A stretch of 64,000 bases of DNA from Lentinula raphanica. Lineage: Eukaryota; Basidiomycota; Agaricomycetes; Agaricales; Omphalotaceae. The DNA is taken from positions 186,001-250,000 of the forward strand of contig JANVFP010000012.1 of NCBI GenBank assembly GCA_027919835.1, written 5' to 3'. How positions within the stretch are numbered: the first letter of the stretch is position 1; each line of letters begins with the position of its first letter. The notes beneath the pieces were generated by a model. It searched no databases, was not told where the DNA came from, and saw only the letters and a list, made by a program, of their open reading frames with translations. Both the position numbers and the translations under genes were made by a program. Of this stretch, positions 48,148 to 57,874 are shown one piece after another.

Positions 48148-48911
48148 CTAGTTGCCAGCTACTTGGTCTAAGAAAGCGTTCGAAAGGGCTAAACATTGTT
48201 GATAAACTTGTTCAAAGCCGTTCTATTTCGACGTAGTAAGTTTTGTAGCTGTAGTGTTCGTTCTCGAGGCCTAGTAGGACTCACCATTCCACCATAGTAA
48301 GGGTCAGATATAGGTTTGTCGTCGAGATATGATCCCCACAGACGAACTTCTGCGGTCGCATTTCTCGGTTTTACACGCTCTAGGTTTCGAAGATTGGACT
48401 GATCAGCGGCAAGAATATGTGTGAATTCAGTGAAATCGGAGGTCTGTAGCTGGCGAGCAGTATGTTCGATTGGGATCTTGTGCTACAGAAAACGAGTCCT
48501 AAAATGAGGACACGTCCAAGCGTCATATTTAGAGAATACCTTTCTACACGTAGAGATGGTCCTGCAATGGGAACAATGATGTTACCAATCATGCAACTAA
48601 GTATTTGTGTAGGTCACTGTCAATCGCACAGACTTGCCTGTCGTCCGGCTCCTCTCCAGCATGATATGCTGCTGTCCCGCACGAGTCTACAATTATACCA
48701 CTGAGCCCACGTTTAAGTGCAACATCCCTTAGCACAGCTGATACAAGGAAGCTCTAGTAAGGCGTTCTGAACCTATGACAGTATAGAATGAGAGTCACCT
48801 TCGCCCATCGGGGAGCGACATATGTTCCCTGTCTGCTTGTGAGAGCCAATCGCGATGGAATTTTGAAAATTCCTTGCCTAAACATACAATCAGAACCTTG
48901 AGGTCTGACAT
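48148..48911 (-). CDS. Low-molecular-weight protein tyrosine phosphatase
   Basis: Cytosolic acid phosphatase acting on phosphotyrosine. Exons (minus order): 48878-48911, 48799-48828, 48638-48737, 48540-48561, 48285-48482, 48148-48222; 459 bases, 152 residues, the family size. The P-loop C-x5-R-S reads VCLGNICRSPMGEAVLRD across two introns. Then SCGTAAYHAGEEPDDR, TISTCRKHKIPIEHTARQLQ, FTHILAADQSNLRNLE, the late general-acid motif ISDPYYGGMNGFEQVYQQCL, and end LDQVAGN. Introns 1 and 3 both start with GC (G|GCAAGG and AG|GCAAGT); the reading frame closes only with them. It shares a 71-bp intergenic promoter with the SH3BGR-type gene and converges on the dehydrogenase gene, 80 bp away. Confidence 0.94.
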
Positions 48912-48982
48912 GATGGTGGTCAGGACAGCCAAGGGCGCGTCTCAAAGTTTCTCACGCCTACTTTCACTTCGTACCAGTTACT

Positions 48983-50060
48983 ATGCCATCTCCTCCCATT
49001 CAAGTATTCCTCACCACAATCGCCTCACAGCCCGCTCTTAGGCAGCGCCAAGGTATGGTTGCTTCTCTAGAATGTAGGGAGGTTTTACTGATCAAATAAT
49101 AGAGTATTTGTTGCGCATTCTCCAGGTCAAGAAGATACCTTTTACCTCGTACGATCTGGCATCGGACGAAACTGCTAAACGTCTCTGGAAGCGAAAGGCT
49201 CCGCTAGGTAATACTTGATTTTTTTCGATGGACTCGAGTAACTGATCCTACTAAGTACAGATAAACAGCAATTGCCCGGGGTAACGACCAATATCAGAAC
49301 GCAAAGTATCAACATAAAGCTAATTCATCGGCTCGTAGATCTTGGTCGGTGGAAAATTCCCTGGGGTAGGCCGTTTCTCAACAGCGATTTCCGTTATTCT
49401 CATCCATTCTCTCTAGACCTTCTCCGATTTGTGAGTCGACTTGACTACAAGATCATCTACAGAGGCTGATAAGTTCAACTATTCAGTGAAGAAGCCGTCG
49501 AGTATGGAGAGCTCGATGGATTCCTTCGCCTCAAAGAGGTTTGGGACGATGAAGTGGATACCATAACTAAACCTCCTGTCCAGCCTATCGGCGTTCCAGG
49601 CGCTATGCTCCCTCTACAAATGACACCCGAACATCTCAAGACCAAAATCATGGTCAGCCCACAGTCGACTCCGGGAAAAAAGCCAATCCCGATCAACAGA
49701 CCCGGTGTACGTGACGGTGAATTCGACGTGAGCACAGAGCTGTCTGGGTATGGATTACAAGGCGTGATGGCTACGGAAGCTGAGCTAATGGATCTGGTAG
49801 CGGAGCTGGGTCTCGATGGTGATGAGGCCGGTGATCTGGTTAAAGGATTGGCCGGCAGTTCTTCCGCTGTTGAGCAGCAGGAACCGGGGAAGCAAGAAAC
49901 GAAGATAGAGGAAGTAATCAAAGAGGAGTTGAAGCAGGAGGAAACGCAGCCGAAGCAGGAGTTGGCAACGTCAAAAGAGGGTTCAGAGTCGAATGTGGTC
50001 GGAGAACCTAATCAGAAATCGACAGAAGTTGACTTACCAACTTCTACGAAAGAGAGTTGA
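48983..50060 (+). CDS. SH3BGR-like thioredoxin-fold protein with long acidic tail
   Basis: Glutaredoxin/thioredoxin-like fold related to SH3-binding glutamic-acid-rich proteins; these lack a redox CxxC and probably act as adaptors. Start MPSPPIQVFLTTIASQPALR; the first exon ends at 49052. After splicing: EYLLRILQVKKIPFTSYDLA, SDETAKRLWKRKAP, LDKQQLPGILVGGKFPGTFS, DFEEAVEYGELDGFLRLKEV. The cis-Pro-like LPG and GGKFPG are the fold marks, and no CxxC is seen. A C-terminal extension of about 170 residues has PPVQPIGVPGAMLPLQMTPE and a Glu/Gln-rich low-complexity end. The exon after GGKFPG begins at an acceptor just before ACCTTC, and DF is split by the last intron. Confidence 0.88.
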
Positions 50061-50347
50061 TCAAGTTTGTATTGGCTTGAACTATGCATAGTATATGATA
50101 CCTGTAAAGACTATTCCATATCGCAATCATCTGAGGAAATAATGGGGCAGTCTCATGAGCATACAGATTTTGACACTATGCGACTTGACGACGCTCCTGC
50201 GAAGTAGAAGGTTACTCAAAGAGTCTCCGGCCGATGAACACACTGTCAAAATGACAATACAGTTGTGAAGAGTCCTCAGAGCTAAGTAACTTGAAGTAAG
50301 ACAAAGGTCCCTAGTGCGATATGGATATCCCATAAGTACTTAGCCAG

Positions 50348-51657
50348 TTAGGATTCTATATCTGAAGGCTTGCTGGACCGACGTCGCCGTAAAGGATTCG
50401 TTGGCCGTCCAGAGTCTGAGGATAAAATCACAGGATCAAATTCAGACTTAACGCTCTGGAAAATGTTCAGCATCAAAAAGGGATTGTAATGGGAAAAGTT
50501 CCTACTGATCCTGCACTAGTAAGTTTGTTTTTGGCAGTTCGCCGCTTGCGCCTCCTGGCGGACTTGGATGGCTTTGCTTCTTTCTCGCCAGAGGCGTCTG
50601 TTTCGGTGTCTGAAAAATCTTCGGGATATGGAGGTTCGTCTGGGAGCGGCAGCGTTGGGGGTTTGTGTTCGCTGTCTTCGGGTGGTTGTGATTCGTTGGG
50701 AGCCTGTTTGGAAGCCGATTGTAGTATGGTCGGTAAGAGACAGGCTGCTAAGATAGAGAAGAGTATTGCGAAGAAGGTGATGGAGCATATGATGGAAAAG
50801 ATGGTAGGAAAACGCGTCACAAGACCGCTGTTCATGGTGTCAGTGCTCAGTTCATGTCTCAATCTGACCTGAACGCGCACCGTATTCCTTTATGTGCGAG
50901 GATACCCTTCAGAGACGCAGAGTATACACTCAACTCACGCCCTTCACCATTACCTATACCCTTCCACACATCCTGTCTTCCGATCTTTACATCCACGACT
51001 ACCCGAGTAGTCCCAGGTATGAAAGAATTCAGCATGGGTACCTCAACTGTGACAAGTCGTGATTTACTCGCGAAGAGGGTTGACTTTGGAGGAATTGCAA
51101 TCGCCGGGCGGCGAGCAGTGGCTAGAGTTTTGTTGTTGATTGTCGAGAGCGTCAGGCTGTTCATGAAGTTGCCCAAGGCAAAATTGGAATCGGTAGATGG
51201 GACAACAAGTTGTAGAACGATATCATAAGGTTGTCGCGAGGATAGATCTGTTAAGAGATCATGTGCATAGGGCTGAACACCTTCACTGCAGTGCATGAGA
51301 TTAGCAAGGTGGCGTAAAATGAGAAACGAGGAACAATTACCCGTACTGCAGGTACAGAGGTATCTGCCAGCCTACAGCAACATTCCTCCATATTATAACG
51401 CCTGCAGATAGAGACAGAGTACCTATGAGAGGAATAAAGAGGAGGAACACAACAAGAGAGACTATGTTAGGCGTGTATTGCCGAAGGTACTGCGAGAGAA
51501 AGTCGAATGGGGCCAGCAGCAGATACGACCAGGAATTTGAAGATGATTTCTCTCTTTCAGCAGACTGAGCGTCCATGAGGGATACTTGCAAGTTTGATAC
51601 GCCAAGAATGAGCCTGTCAGTGTCTGTGCCAGTCGCAGAAATCTGCAAAGAACGCAT
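50348..51657 (-). CDS. Seipin, ER lipid-droplet assembly protein
   Basis: Seipin marks ER sites where lipid droplets form and controls their size. TM1 lies in the first exon (IVSLVVFLLFIPLIGTLSLS) after a cytoplasmic N-terminus. The lumenal domain follows: YGEGVQPYAHDLLTDLSSRQ, PYDIVLQLVVPSTDSNFALG, NFMNSLTLSTINNKTLATAR and RPAIAIPPKSTLFASKSRLV, where the FALGNFMN-type strand is the family mark. TM2: FSIICSITFFAILFSILAAC, after an intron ending GAACAG. The Ser/Pro/Glu-rich tail carries a basic ARRRKRRTAKNK; a final intron gives SVKSEFDPVILSSDSGRPTN and stop at 50348. I chose the ATG at 51657; an alternative is 51576. A longer form ending within the final intron is also possible. Confidence 0.87.
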
Positions 51658-51721
51658 TTCTTGTCGTGCGGAAGCAGGACTCCTACATCCGCGCACGTGC
51701 TGAAGTCAATATATATTTTCC

Positions 51722-52378
51722 ATGATTTCGACCTCGACCATCACCGTTCTACAACGTCTGTTGGGGCTAAAACCTTCCTCTCAGCTCGTCCTTGACTTCC
51801 TCAATGAGCTCTCCTCTACTGTTGAAGCTCCTAGTCTTACGCCACAAATCAAATCTTTTTCGGATGTAGTCTACTACAATTATCATGCTCTTGGTCTCAG
51901 TCTTCTCTTCAAGCCAACAAACGGATATAAGCCGAAGAGTGGTTTGAAACGCGCAGAGTTGGAGGAAGACAACCTCGCTCTGGAAAGTCTCGACATCTAC
52001 AACATTCCAATATCAACGTCGGAATATAAAGGTCCTAAAAAGAAAACAGAGGAGACAGCCTTCGCCACATATCCCGTGTTGCCCATATCCCTCGACCTGA
52101 CACAATCGACGGGTGAAGAGAACAAATCCTCAGGCTCAATTACGAGTGAAAGCGCAGGCAGAGATTTTGTACAACATCTCGGCGAACCAGACCGAAAAGG
52201 TGGTGGATCAGGTCCTTCCAGTGGGTCCATTGGGATTTGGTGCGAGTGGACCAAATACGGCTTACTGGTGGAGTTTGGCGGCGTTGAAGCAATAGGTCCA
52301 CAAGCTTGGGAACGAGGCAAAGATGCTGTGTGGAAAGTTGTTACTGTCTTTCTTCCTTGTATCAAGGCTCAAGCATAA
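51722..52378 (+). CDS. Conserved hypothetical protein, single exon
   Basis: 218 residues without introns, unusual in this window. No named family recognised. It begins MISTSTITVLQRLLGLKPSS with a helical stretch, then SFSDVVYYNYHALGLSLLFK, a Lys/Glu-rich segment, TYPVLPISLDLTQ, and a striking C-terminal block RKGGGSGPSSGSIGIWCEWT followed by KYGLLVEFGGVEAIGPQAWE, which reads like a folded beta-rich domain with Trp residues. No signal peptide or membrane segment is seen. Its start is 64 bp from the seipin start, on the opposite strand, so the two probably share a promoter. It converges on the secreted-protein gene. Confidence 0.72.
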   Translation: MISTSTITVLQRLLGLKPSSQLVLDFLNELSSTVEAPSLTPQIKSFSDVVYYNYHALGLSLLFKPTNGYKPKSGLKRAELEEDNLALESLDIYNIPISTSEYKGPKKKTEETAFATYPVLPISLDLTQSTGEENKSSGSITSESAGRDFVQHLGEPDRKGGGSGPSSGSIGIWCEWTKYGLLVEFGGVEAIGPQAWERGKDAVWKVVTVFLPCIKAQA

Positions 52379-52515
52379 TTTGGATCAGGAAGGTCTGAGT
52401 CCTGTTGTGGTTCTTAGCTAACCAAGTTTGACGCTTCCTCTCACTCACAGATGTGTTGCGTTTCAAAGGAGCTTTCTGTGGCGATATTACCTACAGTTAC
52501 AATAATACACAACAT

Positions 52516-53637
52516 CTAGTATGGCATGCCCCAGATTCTAGAGATAGGTGGGGTAAGATCGGGTATTCTCTTCCTCAACTTCTTGATGTTTTTCCAGTTT
52601 TTCCAATCCGCAGCGGGCATGTCATGATCTGTAGACGGTATGAATCTGCATCTGAGGCAACGTGTAAAGACAGACGCACTATCGGTTGTAGAGGTCACTT
52701 TCAAATCAGCGTGTACAGCTTTTGGGACAAGAAAGGCAAATCGTTGAACCCCCAGTTCTGCAATGATAATGACGTTGGACAATTCATCCCTTATCTTCGC
52801 CCTCTTCTTTTCTGTCTGAACAAGAGATGGTGGGTCCTCGCCTAAGAACCAGGCTACATGGTCCTCGACTGCTGCAGCTTCTGCCTCAACTTTGAGAGGA
52901 AGATAGGCCTGTAACAATGAAGATCGATGAAAGAATGGATGTAACTCAGGTGGTTGGCGTACGAATTGCAAGCGATTCACTTTCTCTTTGTCGACAACTG
53001 ATTTGGCCTGAAGAAGAAAGACGAATGAGTTTGTGATGGTGATAGAATGCTTAACCTGATACTGACTTGGCTATAAGTCTTGATCGAATGACAGATTGTC
53101 AGTGATAAGAAGCCGAAGGAGACGTGAAGAAAAACATTACCTGAGGAGCATACATATTGAAGAAGTTAGGGCCTATAAAATAGCTGTTATAATCGCCCGT
53201 GTTCATCAAAGCCTCGAGTCTCTTGACAGCTTTGAGGCCCTCTTCCTCGTGAAGTTGGCGTTTAGCAAAGTGTGAGGAGAGAGGTATGTTCGCAGGGAGT
53301 TCGACTGCTTGCCCAGAATTGAGGGATAGTGGTGCGGAAAATGTCCGTGGCTGAGAAGAAATATCGACTCGTTTCTGACTGCCATGCTCCCCAGGCTGTG
53401 GTTTTTATAAATGAGTTCAGAAACAAAAGGCAGGCAAGGTCCTTCACCACTCACCGCGGTATTGGGGATAGTGTAAAAGTACCCAAAAACTATTTTTTTA
53501 GCCTCTGGAGTGTCACGAGGGACGATATGGTTAGAGTTTGTAACTATTTCTTCAGTATCTTGTTGGAAGGGGACGGGGGAGGAAGAACAAAGGACAGCGA
53601 GGATCGCGAGGAGGAGAATGTTCGACCAAGGCGTCAT
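52516..53637 (-). CDS. Secreted protein of unknown function
   Basis: Exons (minus order): 53455-53637, 53141-53395, 53056-53070, 52516-53007; 945 bases, 314 residues, all phase 0. A classical signal peptide opens it: MTPWSNILLLAILAVLCSSS then PVPFQQD. A possible basic processing site is not evident. The second exon has KKIVFGYFYTIPNTA joined to PGEHGSQKRVDISSQPRTF and ends YFIGPNFFNMYAPQ. A 15-base exon (PSQYQ) bridges to AKSVVDKEKVNRLQFVRQPP. Later HADLKVTSTTDSASVFTRCL and RFIPSTDHDMPAADWKNWKN, ending RIWGMPY. One CxxC-like pair (CLRC) is seen near the end. No domain recognised. The signal peptide is good evidence for secretion; the role is unknown. Confidence 0.75.
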
Positions 53638-54200
53638 TTTTGTCGGCGATTTCTCGATTGATTACAGCAGGAGCAGAAGCCAGCTTTTGCTCTGTAGTAC
53701 GAGAGGTGCACCAGGCGATTATGAAGGAGAGGTGAAAGATTATGCTATGTAAATATCGCTCTGCAGTGGCTATGAGTCTGATAGGAAATCTTATAGAGGC
53801 GGCGCCTCATGATGCACTCAATTGTTTCATCAGACAATCTTCGGAAGTTTGAACTGTATTCGCATCAATTCTAAGCCAAAAACTCGCAATTTTCTCAGTT
53901 GGAACGATACGCCTTATCGCGCCAAGCTCGAGGCGACGTTGGCCAACACATTCATCCAGCGCAGTTTGTGCATGAATTCCATGCTCGGAAAGCCAATTTA
54001 TGAAGACCCAGTATGTACTGTTGCGAGTTATCTTAGTTGTGCCATATTTTGCTTCACCGTTTTGGAGTTCGAACTTCGAAGTGCATGTTCAGGAATGTTT
54101 CCAAATTGGGGAATCGGGTGGGAAACTTGACGATCAGTGCACATCTTGTGCGTTGTCCCAAAGAAATCACCATACCACATCCTACTGCTTGACTCTCAGC
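53638..54200. other. Divergent promoter region (secreted protein / calycin-like)
   Basis: About 560 bp between two divergent starts. Open stretches are present on the plus strand (for example 53822-54130) but none resembles a domain or joins to the downstream gene. No repeat was noticed. Confidence 0.45.
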
Positions 54201-54975
54201 ATGGCAGTACCTGCAGAATTCACTACTCTGGACATCAGTGGAAAGTTTGTCATGGTAAATCTCATACTGAACTTGATTTCTCTCTAGGTCTCAATACATA
54301 GTACAGAATAAATCTCTCAGCGATTCAACGGACGAAATACTTCGTCTTCAAGGAATCGGCTGGTTCAAGCGGAAGATTATCGCTGCAGGAACCCTATACC
54401 TCACAATCAAGCACTACAAGGATGATAATGGTGTGGAACGCATTGATATTGACCAGACTCTTTCACCTGGAGGGATGGGCACTAGAGAAGAACGAATTTT
54501 GGATTGGTCGGAAAGAAACAAGGACGATGGACTCTTCGGGGCCGTTGTGGGTAGATCCAGGAGGGTCACAGTTGAAGAAATAGAAGACGATTATCTCAAG
54601 GTGAACGATACTTCAATTTCCTTTGATTATACGTCCATTCACCATCGACTCAAAGAATGGCTGGGATTCTACCGACAATGGATTTATACAGTCATACGTC
54701 TCTAGTGATACTCCCAAAAGTGGAACTTCTTGGATCGCCAACCAGGTCTTCACTTCTTCTATTTATCATGTTACGCCAAGTCTGACAAGTCTTTCAGATT
54801 TGGGGCGTTGAAGAAATTGACAGTGCTCGTCGCTACGTTAGGCATGTGTTCTTCACAGGACCTCAGGGCGAGGAAATTCGTGGTCGTCTAGTTTATGACT
54901 ATAGTAAGTTCTTCTGGTAATCTCAAAATCATACAAGCGATACTGAGAACTGCACATACAGCTGGATCTCTTTAG
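54201..54975 (+). CDS. Calycin/lipocalin-like conserved fungal protein
   Basis: A protein type common in fungi without an assigned reaction; the strand-rich pattern suggests a calycin barrel that could bind a small hydrophobic ligand (inference). The first exon 54201-54254 reads MAVPAEFTTLDISGKFVM. After an intron ending GTACAG: NKSLSDSTDEILRLQGIGWF, KRKIIAAGTLYLTIKHYKDD, NGVERIDIDQTLSPGGMG, ERILDWSERNKDDGLFGAVV, GRSRRVTVEEIEDDYLK. Then NGWDSTDNGFIQSYVSSDTP, KSGTSWIANQ, and IWGVEEIDSARRYVRHVFFT with GPQGEEIRGRLVYDYTGSL before the stop. The acceptor at GTACAG, not the nearer CTCTAG, keeps the frame. About 180 residues, no signal peptide. Confidence 0.8.
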
Positions 54976-55269
54976 CATGATATATCCTGAGTATTTACAA
55001 GAGCTATTTATCATCTTCGAGATTTGGATAATGTCAAGCTTGGGGAACAATCAGATATAATTATTGTACAACTACTATGTATGATCTCTTGTTTTGTATG
55101 TGTACTACGCTCAGAAATATCATTCCAAGCTGTGGTAGGCTGTGTTACCGTGAAGAGGCAACGTCAACTGCGGAGGCTATTTTTGTTTGATTAAGCGCCG
55201 GGTACTACTTCGTTCGTTACCAAGTTGAAATTCTTTTCTCACTGACATAGCTTGCGTTCTCCTTCCACG
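54976..55269. other. Short intergenic region before the LCCL gene
   Basis: Just under 300 bp between two plus-strand genes. It must hold the calycin-like gene's terminator and the LCCL gene promoter. Nothing else is apparent. Confidence 0.45.
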
Positions 55270-57589
55270 ATGAGCTCTGGCTCTAGCATCACTGCAGGCT
55301 CTGTGAATCGTCACTCGGTACACTCTCTTCAACACAATCCGATAACTTCTCTTGATCGCTCATCCTCGAAGACGTCTTTGGAGTTACGAGTACTGGATGT
55401 TCAATCATTGAACCCCGAATTAATTACCTACCCTCCTCATCTCTCATGGTACCATCGTGCTCGGAGGCAGCTTTCTGTTAAACACCCTCGCGTCTACGCT
55501 AGATTGTCCCGTTTCCTCTTGTATTGGCGCGGTCCACGGCCGAAATATGACCTCCCATGTATGATTTTGAATCTGTCACAGACATTGGAATAATTTGAAC
55601 TCATTTCATGACACAGATCCTCGTCCATGGCTCGATATAGACTTTCATTGGAGAGGAATCAACATTGTCCTACCCATCGAATCTACCATCAGGCAGACTA
55701 CAAACCCACTTAGGAACCCATGGTTATTTGTTGTCCTTACAGCCGCATACATCGTCGGGTTCTCTTTCTTTGCTCGCGCGCAGTCTTTCCTTACTCCGAG
55801 TGATGCCTACATCACATGTACCTCCGTGTATTGGGAATCAAACAATGGCTGTGGTTTGGATGGACAGAACTGCGGACCCTTCAGCGACAGCAGTTTTGAT
55901 TTTCGATGTCCTGCCCAATGCTCTACTGTCGTGCTGGAGAACCCTCGTACCGTGGGTGATGAACAGGTGGAATTCGTACCTTTGATCGTGGGAGGTGGCG
56001 ATGTAAATAGAACCTACCGTGGTGATACATTCATCTGCGCAGCTGCATTACAAGCGTAAGGCTTCTTCGTTTTGTTCTGTGTTGATCCTGGTCTTGATGC
56101 GTTTTCAGAGGCCTCATCAGCGATAATAGAGGTGGCTGCGCTTCGCTCAGTCTGATCGGAAATTTCACTGATTTCCTACCTCTTTCCGCTCATGGCTTGA
56201 CTTCAATCGGCTTCCCAACTGTATTCCCTCTCTCATGGCGTTTCAATGACCATACATCTCTAAGCAGCTGTGCCGATAACCGCGATGCTGCCCTTGCTAT
56301 GAATATCTTGGTGACATTCATTCTATTCGTAGTCTTGCGGCCAAAAGCTATCGTGGTTTTCTGGTGCTTGGTGTGTATCGGGTTTTGGCATGTCACTTTG
56401 TTCTCTCAGCCACAATCAAATCCACCACCGCTTGACGTGGCTTTTGGAACGTTCCTCCCAGTTCTGTTCATCTCCTATGCGTTCTGGCGTCTAGCCTTCC
56501 GGTTCACACTTCCCGCGTTTGAGAAATTGCCGTTCGAGTCCGCGATATGGTATCTTGCGACTTTCTGGGCTGGGGTGAGTTCCATGACCTTCCTTCATGA
56601 TTTGCCCATGAGATCCAATCTGGAATTCAACAGGTGCTCACGAATATCACAACTGACAAAGTCAGTTTTGTTTTTCTTTCACGTTTGTTCTTATCTCATT
56701 TCTCACTTTGGAAATCAAGATTCCTATCGATACTCTGACTTCTTCGAGCCTTCAAAAACAGCGAGGAGCTATCACCGCTCTGGTCATTATCGTGTTAATC
56801 GTTGCTGCCATGGTCATTAATCAGGTATGGGTTTGTTCATTCTTTCCCTGCTTCTTGCTCAAGTGGTCTGCGACCAGATAAGGATCATACGAAAAACCGG
56901 CTGGCTCCCTTATTATCTCGGATGGTATGTAGCAGGTGGTCTTGTGGCCGTTGTTTTGGCCTGCCTTCCTGGATTAGTCTTCCGCCTGCATCACTATATC
57001 ATTTCCATGGCCTTGATGCCAGGGACTGGTTTCCCAACTAGACCATCTGCTGTGTATCAAGGCTTTCTCCTCGGTATGTTTCTGAACGGGGCAGCTGCAT
57101 TCGGCTTGGACTCCATCTTGCAAACGCCTGCCGAGGTAATTGTCTTTGTGACCTGTTTAGCACCCTGATATATTGAAAGCTAATTTAAACATACTCATTC
57201 TAGCTGGTGCAAGATGCCCCACTAGGAACGACACTACCCAGTTTTATAACCAATTCTACAAATTACAACGCATCTATACCCTTTGAGGACCAGCTTATCT
57301 TTTGGGAGGCTCTTCCTGCCGGATGGGATGGATTTTCGCTTCTCGTAGACGATGTAGAACGCTACGTAGGAACCGCGTTAAACTTTTCACTAGCTGCTTT
57401 CAATGCGACTCTACCCCACTTCTTTAGGCTTGCTGTGAGTCGAAACGATCTAATTCCCCAAGCGAGGAAAGCTAATGAGTTCTGGCTTTTTAGCTCACGT
57501 CCAATGGGAACACCGGAGACTTTACCATGCCTGCTACGCTCTTCCCTAATGGGACATGGACGGATCCAGCACCTGGCAGCTCGACGTGA
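55270..57589 (+). CDS. LCCL-domain multi-pass membrane protein
   Basis: Fungal membrane protein with an extracellular LCCL domain, a fold first described in Limulus factor C, cochlin and Lgl1; no reaction is known. Start MSSGSSITAGSVNRHSVHS; a Ser-rich cytoplasmic N-terminus with basic patches. TM1: WLFVVLTAAYIVGFSFFARA. The LCCL region carries cysteines in SNNGCGLDGQNCGPF, FRCPAQCSTVVLENPRTVGD, YRGDTFICAAALQAGLISDN and RGGCASLSLIGNFTDFLP. Further helices: ILVTFILFVVLRPKAIVVFW, FLPVLFISYAFWRLAF, FESAIWYLATFWAGV, ITALVIIVLIVAAMVI, LFILSLLLAQVV, LVAVVLACLPGLVF and FLLGMFLNGAAAFG. The last exon, reached through an intron, reads LTSNGNTGDFTMPATLFPNG then TWTDP. Several N-glycosylation sequons are present. 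Start chosen at the first ATG of the frame. Confidence 0.9.
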
Positions 57590-57874
57590 GATATTAAGTG
57601 TTGCTGGTCATTACTAAAGTGTATACACTACTCCTTGGGACTATGCTTAAAATGTTGTACGTAGATCGGATTAATCAGATTATTCAAGTATATCAGAGTA
57701 TATCTAAACATGCATGTTATTATAACCATAAAAATCAAGCGTTCAAGAAACGACACTGATTCAGATTGGTGGAATCAGGTTAATACAGTTGGTTGTTGCA
57801 AGATAAAGGAAATATGAGTAACGTAACCTAATGCGACAAGTATAGAGCAATGAAAGAAGAACCAGTATCGGATT

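Noticed and set aside
53822..54130. Plus-strand open frame in the intergenic region before the calycin-like gene
   Set aside because: No family, no splice link to a neighbour, and no plausible start context.
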